Shown: positions 45,182-53,722 of the stretch, in pieces
Layout of the letters: each line of letters begins with the position of its first letter
Numbering within the stretch: position 1 is the first letter of the stretch
Assembly: GCF_029910215.1 (NCBI RefSeq)
Contig: NZ_CP110396.1
Location: 2,666,001-2,730,000, forward strand
DNA: 64,000 nt
From: Paraburkholderia sp. D15
GTDB taxonomy: Bacteria > Pseudomonadota > Gammaproteobacteria > Burkholderiales > Burkholderiaceae
Direction: 5' to 3'
Position numbers and translations under genes: made by a program
The notes under the pieces: generated by a model
Told to the model about the DNA's origin: nothing
Seen by the model: the letters and a program-made list of their open reading frames with translations, nothing else
Databases searched by the model: none

Positions 45182-45465
45182 CGGCGCCTCCTCAGGAGCA
45201 GTGGTGCGAGCGGACACGTCAGTATGGCGGTGGCGAAAAACAACCGCGAAGCCTGTGGCCGTGATGGCCTTTCGGTGCCCGTCACGCAGATTAATACCGC
45301 GAAAGCGACGAACGTCAAACCTGTCAGCACGTAGAGGTGACGTGGCGAGCAGCGGTGATGGAATTTAACACGATAAATTATCGATAAATAGTTAACAAAA
45401 TGTAGACCAAGGGTAAACGCAGGGGCGAGGAGGCCTCGATGAGACAGACGGATCGCGCGAGGCAA
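45178..45465 (-). pseudogene. DUF979-like N-terminal fragment upstream of DUF2891
   Basis: A 95-codon open frame ends in TGA overlapping the DUF2891 ATG (ATGA). From about 45350 to 45200 it encodes RHLYVLTGLTFVAFAVLICV, then RLFFATAILTCPLAPLLLRR. The first part resembles, from memory, the start of DUF979 membrane proteins (LYVLTGLxFVxFAxL), whose full length is near 300 residues. Codons before it are AT-rich and belong to the neighbouring islet. I infer the remnant of a DUF979 gene deleted after its first helices, or truncated when the islet inserted. It could instead be a small membrane ORF. Confidence 0.4.
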
Positions 45466-45529
45466 ATGTTCGAATGACCCGCGCGTCGGTGGGTGAGAGC
45501 AAAGCCCATGCGCTCACGGTCCGTCAAAC

Positions 45530-45865
45530 TTAAGGCCAGACCAACGCGTGGAACGCGAAGTAGAAAAGCGCGGTTCCGACAGCAAGGAGCGCTGCGGACA
45601 CCAGCATCCGGGATACCGTTATCCGCGACGCCAGTGAAGACCCGGCGATCGTCCAGACGAGGGCAGGGCCTGTGAGGTAGAGCGCAATCATCAGGTCGCC
45701 GGACCACGGGACCACGCAATGCTCGATGTCCCAGCATGAATGCCAGCGTGTCGACACGATTGGCCACGACCATTGTTGAGCGATCCGGCCGGCGAGTAGC
45801 GCGAGTTGCCAGGATGCAAACAAGCCCATGAGGAGATAGAGAGCGGAAATCGTCGCGCGTCTCAT
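45530..45865 (-). CDS. small membrane protein, candidate immunity protein for Tae4
   Basis: 111 residues from ATG 45865, overlapping the Tae4 stop (ATGA). Three hydrophobic segments: ATISALYLLMGLFASWQLAL, LMIALYLTGPALVWTIAGSS and MLVSAALLAVGTALFYFAFH, with a Trp/Cys-rich loop between the first two (RWHSCWDIEHCVVPW). No family is recognised. Immunity genes lie directly after their effector, often coupled as here, so protection against the Tae4 amidase is inferred. Known Tai4 immunity proteins are periplasmic, so a membrane form would be unusual. The composition is AT-richer than the genome. Confidence 0.65.
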   Translation of the reverse strand: MRRATISALYLLMGLFASWQLALLAGRIAQQWSWPIVSTRWHSCWDIEHCVVPWSGDLMIALYLTGPALVWTIAGSSLASRITVSRMLVSAALLAVGTALFYFAFHALVWP

Positions 45866-46455
45866 TGCATGTCCCAGAAAAGAATCTGACGGGATTTTCC
45901 TAAATCCGAATACCAGGCGGCGGCTATCCCGATGCGAAATCTCAAGAACGACAGGATGCGTCCTCTCAAACCGGGGGAGGTCAACGAGTCCTCGTTCCAA
46001 AGGTCGATGTGGTCGCCGGTGGGATGCTCTCGCCGGTCCGTTGACCGCGCCCAGTATCCAGAGAAGAAGATGATGCCGGTTCGACCGCGTATGGCGTTTT
46101 GCCAATTTGATCCGGTGACATCTTCGGGGGTACGCAGTCCGGCAAACGGACGCAATTTTAGCCATTCGGCCAGTTCACGGGCGCGTAGTGCCGTTCGTTT
46201 GCCGTCGATACGAATCTGACCTGCTCCGCGAAACGATTTCATTTCGATGTCGACGCGGTGTAACGCGATGCTCATTCGAATAGCGCACTGATTGTCGGCG
46301 TACGGTGGGACTTCTCCCGTTGCCGGATCGACGAATGGGTTTTCCTTGTCTGGATAGGCCGACCACAACTCGTCGAACCTCAGAACTTTCAAGTGCACCT
46401 GCTTGACCGAATTGGGTGTCGAATTGGTTCTTACCAGCATTTTTCCGTTCGGCAT
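45862..46455 (-). CDS. type VI secretion amidase effector, Tae4 family
   Basis: 197 residues from ATG 46455, with GGAAG upstream and one base after the PAAR gene stop. The catalytic cysteine lies in ADNQCAIRMSIAL (Cys57) and the catalytic histidine in GDHIDLWNED (His149). Both flanking patterns, together with FDELWSAYPDKENPF near the N-terminus and RTALRARELAEWLKLRPFAG, are those of Tae4 peptidoglycan amidases. Such enzymes cleave the D-Glu to meso-DAP bond of the peptide stem in rival cells. There is no signal peptide, as expected for T6SS cargo. The PAAR gene upstream and membrane gene downstream complete a cassette. Confidence 0.88.
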   Translation of the reverse strand: MPNGKMLVRTNSTPNSVKQVHLKVLRFDELWSAYPDKENPFVDPATGEVPPYADNQCAIRMSIALHRVDIEMKSFRGAGQIRIDGKRTALRARELAEWLKLRPFAGLRTPEDVTGSNWQNAIRGRTGIIFFSGYWARSTDRREHPTGDHIDLWNEDSLTSPGLRGRILSFLRFRIGIAAAWYSDLGKSRQILFWDMQ

Positions 46456-46456
46456 T

Positions 46457-47005
46457 TCAGGCTTCCAATTGTCTTGCCAAGGCTTCGTCGCCCCAATGCA
46501 CTGTGTAGTCTTCGACGGCCTCGGTGAATACTCGCGGCAGGCGACTGTCGCTTTCCAGCCGGCCTGTGATCGTTCTGTTGTCCGCGGTTTCGATGAAGTA
46601 GGGATAGCCGTCGATCGTCGTACTCGATGACGCGCAGCAGACCTGTTCGTCGTAGCGGATTCGGAGAAAAGGCGAATTGTCGGTTCTGGATGCACTGGCA
46701 GTACTTTTGATGGTTTGCGATTCGCCAATGCATTCGACGAAAACTCCGGGATTCGCTCCAACTATGACCCGGTTTTCCTTGCATGGACAGCGTACGACGT
46801 CGCCGTCCAGGACGGCACATCTTCCCGGCTCACTCATTCCTTCGCCGGTTGCGACTATGTCGTGAGAACCTTCGCAGTTTCCGCAGGTGGCCTGATCCCC
46901 ACTCAATGCAATCTGTTTGTCGTCGTCGTAAAGCGTCGATGAAATGGCGATGACGGTCCCGCCAGTCGTGGTCGAGTCACCATGGCGCACGGCTGCCTTA
47001 CGCAT
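46457..47005 (-). CDS. PAAR-domain protein, T6SS spike tip
   Basis: 182 residues from ATG 47005 behind GGAGG. The first 90 residues form the PAAR fold (VRHGDSTTTGGTVIAISS, ALSGDQATCGNCEGSHDIVA, RCAVLDGDVVRCPCKENRVI), with Cys/His residues able to bind the metal at the cone tip. The remaining 90 residues (FLRIRYDEQVCCASSSTTID, GYPYFIETADNRTITGR) are an extension that probably docks the effector encoded next. PAAR proteins sharpen the VgrG spike and carry effectors. No VgrG or other T6SS gene is in the window. Confidence 0.88.
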   Translation of the reverse strand: MRKAAVRHGDSTTTGGTVIAISSTLYDDDKQIALSGDQATCGNCEGSHDIVATGEGMSEPGRCAVLDGDVVRCPCKENRVIVGANPGVFVECIGESQTIKSTASASRTDNSPFLRIRYDEQVCCASSSTTIDGYPYFIETADNRTITGRLESDSRLPRVFTEAVEDYTVHWGDEALARQLEA

Positions 47006-47450
47006 GCTGTCCTCCGGCGTATCTCGTGGGTTTTACACTGCGGTTCAGCATGCTCGAATCTCCTCTCTGGATAAGAACTCACGCTGACAAACGCTACATG
47101 TCTGAGTGACGTGCTTGCGGTCAGTGAGGCATTACCCGATAAAAGACGCATCGCACTACATCGGAGCATTCTGAAACCGTGCCGGTATGCAAAGTTTTTT
47201 TACTATTTGCAGCGTTTTATTTATTTTGTTGTATCGAGTTTCTGACAGACGAATTCAATCGGCATTCTTGGCGTCATTGGAGAATGCACGCCGTGGTTCG
47301 TGCTTCCGAGAGGAACATGGGCTGACTATATTTCTGTAGAATTTTAGGTTGTCGTTCGATATACTTATCAAACTTTGGTGATGGAGAACCGGACAGTAAC
47401 GGCCATCGCGACGGTGTCAAAACCTACTGTAGTTGGACTTGAAAAAGACA
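47006..47450. other. AT-rich non-coding stretch upstream of the PAAR gene
   Basis: No gene supported. Runs such as AAGTTTTTTTACTATTTGCAG and TTTATTTATTTTGTTG make this the most AT-rich part of the window, in line with acquired DNA. It must hold the promoter of the PAAR-Tae4 operon (reverse strand). A short forward frame at 47375 has no ribosome site and runs through a terminator, so it is not called. Confidence 0.5.
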
Positions 47451-47480
47451 AATCCGCCGTTAGGCGGATTTTGTTTTTGT
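47451..47480. terminator. bidirectional intrinsic terminator
   Basis: Stem AATCCGCC (47451-47458), loop GTTA, GGCGGATT (47463-47470), followed by TTGTTTTTG on the forward strand. On the reverse strand it is followed by TGTCTTTTTC, so it can end transcripts both ways. It lies 70 bp after the stop of the last puuB-type gene and marks the edge of the islet. Confidence 0.8.
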
Positions 47481-47539
47481 GGCCCAGCAATCGCGTAGCG
47501 AATGCAGCGCCAAACAGGCGCCGCCGCCAACACCACTCC

Positions 47540-48862
47540 CTAAAACATCTCCATCACCCTGTGATAGAGCATCCCCAACTCCAACGCCGGGCCGCGCAGT
47601 GCCGGGCCGCCTGGAAACCGCGCATGCCGTAGCCGCGCAAACAGATCGAACGCTTTCGCCTCACCCGCCATGGCCTGCGCGACGACGCGTCCCGCGATGC
47701 CGGTCAGCGCTACGCCGTGCCCCGAAAATCCCTGCACGTAAAAATAGTTGGGATCGATCGAACCGAAATCCGGCGCGCGATTGCGCGTGACATCGACGAA
47801 ACCGCCCCACGCGTGATCGATCCGCACATCGCCGAGTTGCGGGAACACGCCGGTCATCCGCTGGCGAATTTCCTCACCGAGCTGCACCGGCGACGCGCCG
47901 GTCGAACTCGCGCGGCCGCCGAACAGCACGCGGTGATCCGCCGACAACCTGAAATAGTCGAGAAAGAAATTGTTGTCGCAGATCGCCTCGCGCTGAGGGA
48001 TCAGCGCATTCGCACGCGCTTCGCCGAGCGGTTCCGTGGCGACGATATACGACGCGATCGGCGCGATTCGAGCGGCCACCGGCGCGGGCAGCACGTCACC
48101 GAGCGTCGCATTGCCACATGCGGCGACGAAGCGGCAGCGCACTTCACCACGCGCGGTCCGCACCACCGGCAGCGCGCCGCGAACCACCTCGGTCACCGGC
48201 GAATGCGCGAACAGTTGCGCACCTTCGCGCCGCGCGGCGGCGGCCAGCCCCAGGCAATACTTCAGCGGATGCAGATGTCCGGAAAACGGATCGTAGAGGC
48301 CGGCCAGATAACGGCGCGACGCGACCCGCGAACGCACCTCGTCGGTATCGAGCCACGACAGTTTCGTATAGCCCCAGCGCTGGGACGCGGCATCCATCCA
48401 CGTACGCAGATCGGGCACGCGCTTCGGTTTGGTTGCGACGGTCAGATAGCCGGCCGTGAAATCGCAATCGATGCCATAACGTTCGATGCGCTCGCGCACC
48501 AGCGCCACGCCCTCCACCGACATCGCCCAGGCGGCGCGTACGCCGTCCAGGCCGAGTTGCCGCTCGATGATCTCGTCCTTGGCGAAGCCCACCAGCGTTT
48601 GCCCGCCATTGCGTCCCGACGCGCCCCAGCCCGGCCGGTGCGCGTCGAGCACGATCACCGAGAGTCCACGCGCGCGACATTCCAACGCTACCGACAAGCC
48701 CGCGTAGCCCGCGCCGATGACGCAGACGTCGGCTTCGAGCGTGCCGTCGAGTGCCGGGTCGTCAGCGGCCGGGCGCGGCGCGCTTGCCTCGTAATAGGAG
48801 TTGGCGATCAGCGCGTCGGCGCGCTGGTCGAGCGCGGTGAAACCGGGAGTCGGAGCATTCAT
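47540..48862 (-). CDS. puuB: PuuB-type FAD-dependent amine oxidase, copy 1
   Basis: 440 residues from ATG 48862, overlapping the stop of the second copy by one base (TGATG). FAD-binding N-terminus CVIGAGYAGLSVALECRARG, then ASGRNGGQTLVGFAKDEI and the C-terminal GFSGHGVALTGIAGRVVAQA of the DAO/PuuB family. PuuB oxidises gamma-glutamylputrescine to gamma-glutamyl-aminobutyraldehyde, with release of ammonia and H2O2. The locus holds every other puu step, which supports this. It shares about half of its visible motifs with the neighbouring copy, so the two may differ in substrate. Confidence 0.85.
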   Translation of the reverse strand: MNAPTPGFTALDQRADALIANSYYEASAPRPAADDPALDGTLEADVCVIGAGYAGLSVALECRARGLSVIVLDAHRPGWGASGRNGGQTLVGFAKDEIIERQLGLDGVRAAWAMSVEGVALVRERIERYGIDCDFTAGYLTVATKPKRVPDLRTWMDAASQRWGYTKLSWLDTDEVRSRVASRRYLAGLYDPFSGHLHPLKYCLGLAAAARREGAQLFAHSPVTEVVRGALPVVRTARGEVRCRFVAACGNATLGDVLPAPVAARIAPIASYIVATEPLGEARANALIPQREAICDNNFFLDYFRLSADHRVLFGGRASSTGASPVQLGEEIRQRMTGVFPQLGDVRIDHAWGGFVDVTRNRAPDFGSIDPNYFYVQGFSGHGVALTGIAGRVVAQAMAGEAKAFDLFARLRHARFPGGPALRGPALELGMLYHRVMEMF

Positions 48863-50154
48863 CAAAGCAGATCCTTCATTCGATACCAGGCCATCGCGAG
48901 CACGAGGGCAGGGGTGCGCAGTGTAGCGCCGCCGGGAAAATCGCGGTGGCGAATCTTGCCGAACAGGTCGAAGCGCGACGCCTGACCGTCGATCGCCTCG
49001 GCGATCAGCTTGCCCGCGAGGCCCGTGGTATTCACGCCGTGACCCGAGAAGCCTTGCGCGAAATAAACCGTCGGTGACAGCCGCCCGAAATGCGGCGCGC
49101 GATTCATCGTGATGTCGACGAAACCGCCCCACGCATAGTCGATTTTGACGTCGTCGAGTTGCGGGAAGGTCTTCAGCATGTCGCGACGCATCGCCTCGCC
49201 GAGATTGCGTGGCGCGAAGGTCGAATAGCTGACCTTGCCGCCCCACAGCAGACGGTTATCCGGCGCCGGACGGAAGTAGTCGAGCACGAAGCGGCTGTCG
49301 CATACCGCGGCTCTGGCGGGCATCAACGCCTCGGCACGGTCCGCGTCGAGCGGTTCGGTGGCGATCACGTAAGTGCCGACCGGCATGATCTTGCTCGCCA
49401 CCTCCGGCGCGAGTTTGCCGAGGTAGGTATTGCAGGCCAGCACGACGAACTGCGCGTTGACCTGGCCGCCTGCGGTTTCGGCCACATGCCGGCCATTTTC
49501 TTCACGCAGCGCGGTGACGCAACTGTCCTCGAAAATCTTCACGCCGGCTTCGCGGGCTGCGCGCGCGAGACCGAGCGTGTAATTCAGCGGATGCAGATGG
49601 CCGCTGTCCGCGTCGTACAAACCGCCCAGATAGCGTTGCGATTGCACATACTGGCCGAGGCCGTCGGCGTCGACATAACTGAAGCGGTCATAGCCGAAAC
49701 GGCGTTGCGCTTCGTCGCGCCATTTTTGCAGCGCGTCCGTATCGCGAGGTTTGTTGGCCGCGGTGAGATAGCCGATCGTCAGATCGCAATCGATGCGGTG
49801 CTTCGCGATACGTTCCTTCACGATATCGAGCGTTTCGATACCCATGTCCCAGACCCGCTTCACATCTTCGGCCGGCATGAACTTCGCGAACGTATCGATA
49901 TCGCACGCGAAGCCGCCGATCAACTGGCCGCCGTTGCGCCCGCTCGCCGCCCAGCCGACTTTCGACGCTTCGAGCACCGCGACCGTATGGCCGCGTTCGG
50001 CGAGGTTCAGCGCGGTGGAGATGCCGGTGAGACCGGCGCCGATCACGCAGACATCGACGGTAAGGGTGTCGTCGAGCGGCGGGTGGCGCGTGTGGTCGTT
50101 GGCGGTGGCGGCGTAGTACGACGCGACGTGAGGCTGGTTCGAGAAACGGAGCAT
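48862..50154 (-). CDS. puuB: PuuB-type FAD-dependent amine oxidase, copy 2
   Basis: 430 residues from ATG 50154, close to the E. coli PuuB length. FAD loop VDVCVIGAGLTGISTALNLA, ASGRNGGQLIGGFACDIDTF, SGHLHPLNYTLGLARAAREA and the C-terminal GFSGHGVNTTGLAGKLIAEA. It is probably the main gamma-glutamylputrescine oxidase. It follows the DUF3138 gene by 78 bp and is coupled to copy 1 by a one-base overlap. Both copies end in similar peptides (ALVLAMAWYRMKDLL and ALELGMLYHRVMEMF), which points to an old tandem duplication. Confidence 0.87.
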   Translation of the reverse strand: MLRFSNQPHVASYYAATANDHTRHPPLDDTLTVDVCVIGAGLTGISTALNLAERGHTVAVLEASKVGWAASGRNGGQLIGGFACDIDTFAKFMPAEDVKRVWDMGIETLDIVKERIAKHRIDCDLTIGYLTAANKPRDTDALQKWRDEAQRRFGYDRFSYVDADGLGQYVQSQRYLGGLYDADSGHLHPLNYTLGLARAAREAGVKIFEDSCVTALREENGRHVAETAGGQVNAQFVVLACNTYLGKLAPEVASKIMPVGTYVIATEPLDADRAEALMPARAAVCDSRFVLDYFRPAPDNRLLWGGKVSYSTFAPRNLGEAMRRDMLKTFPQLDDVKIDYAWGGFVDITMNRAPHFGRLSPTVYFAQGFSGHGVNTTGLAGKLIAEAIDGQASRFDLFGKIRHRDFPGGATLRTPALVLAMAWYRMKDLL

Positions 50155-50232
50155 AGGCAGGGCATGCGAAAGAGGCCTGCACGCGTGGTCCGGCATGACG
50201 CAAGGCCGAACCACGCGCGAGGACAGAGCGGT

Positions 50233-51798
50233 TTAGAACGAGTAGATGAACTGCGTCGCGAGCAGATCGTTGGACTTGCCGTACGAGCCGTCGTTCTTCA
50301 GGAACACCTGTTTATTGGCCCAGTCGTGGCGGTATTCCACCTTGACCGTGATCTGCTGGGTCGGATAGAACAGCAGATCGAGCGACACGTCCTGACGGGT
50401 CGCGCCCTTGCACTCGAAGCCGAGACCGCCGTTGGCCTGCGACGCCGCGAGACAGTCCGCGCCGATACCGAAGCCGTTCGACGTATCCATCCCGTTCGAG
50501 TTCAGCGCGATGCCGCCACCGCCGCCGCCATTCTTGCTGTCCACCAGCAGGTCGTAGCGCAGGGTCGCGCCCATGCGGCCCACCACCGGCATCGTGAACT
50601 TGCGGTGCGCGAGCAGCGACAGACCGTACCACTGCGCCTGACCGCCGTTGAAGGCCGCGTTCTGCTGCTGGCCGTAGTCGACTTCGGCGTTGTACTGGAT
50701 ATCGTTGGTGGTGTAGGTCAGGTCGGCTTCGCCGAAGAAGAACGTGCCGCCCGCGCTCGGCGATTGTCCGCCCACGCCGTAGCGGACCGTGCCCGTGGCC
50801 GGGTCGATCGCGCTCGACAGCGTCTGGCGGCCGATGTTGAACGAGCCGCCCACATCCAGCGCGCTCGACCACGTGTAGTCGGTCCGCGCGGTGAAGGTCG
50901 GAATCTTGTTGCTGGTGGTGATCGGATCGCCGAACGAGTTGGTGCCGATCTGCGTCGTCGCGCCGTACGTGCGGTACTGCTCGTTGCCGAGGAAGAACTT
51001 CCACGCCCAGTTGCCGGTCGTGTAGTTCGCGCCGATCCCGACGTAGCTGCCCGGGTCCGAGAAGTCGTACAGCAGGTTGTGCGTGAGCGTCAGCATCTGA
51101 TTCGACTGCTGGACTTCATAGCCGCCGAAACTCGGAATCAAACCGGTCACGAGGGTCGTGGTCGCCGTCAACGGGACGTTGATCACCGCCGTGTTCAGAA
51201 TGTTGTTGCCGATATCGCCGTGCGAATTCTGCAGCAGCGTGATGCCGTTGCCGCGGTTCGGCATCAGCGTGATTTCCGCCGACGGCGCCATCGGCCCGAC
51301 ACCGAAGGTCTTCTTGATGTCGAGGTACAGATCGCCGAACGTGCTGTTGAAGTAGTTGTAGCTGCTCTCGTGGTTCGCGAACAGGAACGACGAGCTGCTC
51401 TGCGCGCGGTTATACAGGTAAGTCGGATCGATATAACCTGTCACCGAGAGACCCGCGATCGGCCCGGTCTGCGCCGCGTCCTCGAGCGAATCCACCTTCA
51501 ACTGCTGATTGGCGATCTGCTGCTTCATCGCGGTGACGTCGTCGTTGCTCAGCGCGGCGGGCGCCTTGCCGTAGTCCGGCGAGGACACATCCACGGGCGC
51601 CGCGACCACCACCGGCGCGGGGGCCGCGACCGCCGCCGTCTTCGGCCTGGTCGCGACTTCCGCGCGCAACTGCTTCACTTCCTTCTGCAGCGCGTTGAGC
51701 TGCGCCTGGAGCGCCTTGATCTGGTCGCTGGTGGCGTCGGCCATGGCCATGCCGGGCAGACTGCCCGCCACCAAAAGACAGATGAGCTTCTTTCTCAT
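50233..51798 (-). CDS. DUF3138 family porin-like protein
   Basis: 521 residues from ATG 51798, behind AAGGAGAA. Signal peptide MRKKLICLLVAGSLPGMAMA. Residues 22-50 form a short coiled coil (QIKALQAQLNALQKEVKQLR), followed by an Ala/Pro/Val-rich linker and a long beta-rich part with many aromatic strand ends, closing on Phe (LATQFIYSF). This layout (coiled coil plus barrel) is typical of DUF3138 and OprP-like porins. It lies 41 bp after potI in the polyamine operon, so I infer outer-membrane passage of polyamines. Confidence 0.85.
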   Translation of the reverse strand: MRKKLICLLVAGSLPGMAMADATSDQIKALQAQLNALQKEVKQLRAEVATRPKTAAVAAPAPVVVAAPVDVSSPDYGKAPAALSNDDVTAMKQQIANQQLKVDSLEDAAQTGPIAGLSVTGYIDPTYLYNRAQSSSSFLFANHESSYNYFNSTFGDLYLDIKKTFGVGPMAPSAEITLMPNRGNGITLLQNSHGDIGNNILNTAVINVPLTATTTLVTGLIPSFGGYEVQQSNQMLTLTHNLLYDFSDPGSYVGIGANYTTGNWAWKFFLGNEQYRTYGATTQIGTNSFGDPITTSNKIPTFTARTDYTWSSALDVGGSFNIGRQTLSSAIDPATGTVRYGVGGQSPSAGGTFFFGEADLTYTTNDIQYNAEVDYGQQQNAAFNGGQAQWYGLSLLAHRKFTMPVVGRMGATLRYDLLVDSKNGGGGGGIALNSNGMDTSNGFGIGADCLAASQANGGLGFECKGATRQDVSLDLLFYPTQQITVKVEYRHDWANKQVFLKNDGSYGKSNDLLATQFIYSF

Positions 51799-51839
51799 GC
51801 AAATTCTCCTTATTGGTCGTATTGCAAAAGGACTTCTTT

Positions 51840-52751
51840 TCAGGCGCGAGCCGTATCGAGCGACTTACGTACGGCGGCTTGTTGTGGTGCGGACGGTAAG
51901 GGGTCGGCGGCGTCAGCGAGGGCGAACGCCTGCTGCATGTCGCGGTTGCGCTTGCGTTCGCGCAACTGCATCCAGCGGTTCACCGCAATCACGCCGATCG
52001 TCACCGTGCTGATGAAGATCGTTGCAAGTGCATTCATTTCCGGATTCAGGCCAAGGCGCACCCGCGAGAACACCACCAGCGGCAGCGTCGTCGAACCGGG
52101 ACCGGAGAGGAAGGCGGACAACACCAGATCGTCGAAGGAGAGCGTGAACGACAGCAGCCAGCCGGACATCAGCGCCTGCGAGATCAGCGGCAGCGTGATC
52201 AGGAAGAACACCTTGAACGGCGTCGCGCCGAGATCGAGCGCGGCTTCCTCGAGGGACTTGTTGAGTTCCTTGACACGCGACTGCACGATGATCGCCACGT
52301 AGGACACGCACAGCATCACGTGGCCGATCCAGATCGTGAAGAGCCCGCGGCCCTTCGGCCAACCCAGCATCTGCTCCAGCGCGACGAACAGCAGCAGCAG
52401 CGAGATGCCCTGAATCACCTCGGGGATCACCAGCGGCGCGTTGATCATGCCGGCGAACAGCGTGAAGCCGCGAAAGCGTCCGAAGCGCGCCAGCACGAAG
52501 CCGGCCCACGTGCCGATCACCACCGACGCGCACGCGGTCAGCAGACCGATCTTCAGCGACAGCCACGCGGCGTTCAGCAATTCGTCGTCGTGCAGCAGCG
52601 CGCCGTACCACTTGAGCGAAAAGCCGGACCAGACGGTGACGAGCTTCGACTCGTTGAACGAGTACACGATGAGGCTGATGATCGGGATATACAGAAACAG
52701 AAACCCGAACGTCAGCACGCCGTTGGAAAGCGTTCTATTAGGCTTGATCAT
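51840..52751 (-). CDS. potI: putrescine ABC transporter permease PotI
   Basis: 303 residues from ATG 52751. BPD_transp_1 permease with about six membrane helices; the EAA loop reads EAALDLGATPFKVFFLITLP, and LLSFTLSFDDLVLSAFLSGP is typical of PotC/PotI. It partners PotH. The start overlaps the potH stop (ATGA). The C-terminus has a 35-residue soluble tail (ALADAADPLPSAPQQ). Confidence 0.93.
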   Translation of the reverse strand: MIKPNRTLSNGVLTFGFLFLYIPIISLIVYSFNESKLVTVWSGFSLKWYGALLHDDELLNAAWLSLKIGLLTACASVVIGTWAGFVLARFGRFRGFTLFAGMINAPLVIPEVIQGISLLLLFVALEQMLGWPKGRGLFTIWIGHVMLCVSYVAIIVQSRVKELNKSLEEAALDLGATPFKVFFLITLPLISQALMSGWLLSFTLSFDDLVLSAFLSGPGSTTLPLVVFSRVRLGLNPEMNALATIFISTVTIGVIAVNRWMQLRERKRNRDMQQAFALADAADPLPSAPQQAAVRKSLDTARA

Positions 52752-53722
52752 TTCGCGCCCTCCAGTTCCTTGACCTGGTAGTACTGGAACACGGCCATCG
52801 GCACGAGCAGCAGCAACACCATCGCGACCGTGACGGCGGACGCCATCGGCCAGTCCATGTCGTTGAAGAATTCATCCCACATCACACGGCCGATCATCAG
52901 CGTGTCGGCGCCGCCGAGCAGTTCCGGAATCACGTATTCGCCGACCGCCGGAATGAACACCAGCAGACTGCCGGCGATGATGCCGTTCTTCGACAGCGGC
53001 AGCGTGATGCGCGTGAATGCGGTCCATGGTTTGCAGCCGAGGTCGTAGGCCGCTTCGAGCAGCGTCAGATCCATCTTCACCAGATGCGCGTACAGCGGCA
53101 TCACCATGAACGGCAGGTACGAATAGACCATGCCGATGTACACGCCGATATCCGTGTGATAAAGGCGCAGCGGCGAATGGATCATGCCGATCGCCATCAG
53201 CGTGTGATTGAGCAGACCGTCGTCCTTCAGAATGCCGATCCATGCGTACACGCGAATCAGGAACGAAGTCCAGAACGGCAGCATCACGCCCATCATCAGC
53301 AGGTTGCGTTTGGCCGGCTCCGAACGCGCGATGTAGTACGCGATCGGATAGCCGATCAGCAGGCAGAAGAAGGTCGACACGGCGGCCATCTTCAGCGAGC
53401 TGATGTAGGTAGCGACGTACAGATCGTCCTGCAGCAGGAACGCGTAGTGCCCGAGCTGGATCGCGAAATGCACCATGCCGTCCTTGATCGTCATCAGATC
53501 GGTGTACGGCGGAATACCCAGGCGCAAGTCGGCGAAACTGATCTTCAGCACCAGCACGAACGGCAATGCGAAGAACACCGTGAGCCACAGGAACGGCACG
53601 CCGATCACGGTGCTGCGCCCGGACGGCACCAGCATCGCGAGACGTCGTTTCAGCGCGCCGGACGCGCGGCTGCCGGACGGCGCATCGAGCGCCACGGGAG
53701 AGGAGGTAGTGGGATTGCTCAT
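52748..53722 (-). CDS. potH: putrescine ABC transporter permease PotH
   Basis: 324 residues from ATG 53722. Hydrophobic helices begin at about residue 40 (WLTVFFALPFVLVLKISFAD). The EAA loop is EAAYDLGCKPWTAFTRITLP, and VFIPAVGEYVIPELLGGADT is a PotB/PotH hallmark. It forms the channel with PotI. The start overlaps the potG stop (ATGA) and the end overlaps potI, so the four transporter genes are tightly linked. Confidence 0.93.
   Translation of the reverse strand: MSNPTTSSPVALDAPSGSRASGALKRRLAMLVPSGRSTVIGVPFLWLTVFFALPFVLVLKISFADLRLGIPPYTDLMTIKDGMVHFAIQLGHYAFLLQDDLYVATYISSLKMAAVSTFFCLLIGYPIAYYIARSEPAKRNLLMMGVMLPFWTSFLIRVYAWIGILKDDGLLNHTLMAIGMIHSPLRLYHTDIGVYIGMVYSYLPFMVMPLYAHLVKMDLTLLEAAYDLGCKPWTAFTRITLPLSKNGIIAGSLLVFIPAVGEYVIPELLGGADTLMIGRVMWDEFFNDMDWPMASAVTVAMVLLLLVPMAVFQYYQVKELEGAK

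Noticed and set aside
47375..47632. Short forward frame upstream of the terminator
   Set aside because: It runs through the terminator stem and into the antisense of the oxidase gene; no ribosome site.
49090..52302. A 1070-codon forward open frame
   Set aside because: Antisense of puuB, DUF3138 and potI; Arg/His/Val-rich with no family motif, as expected of shadow frames in GC-rich DNA.
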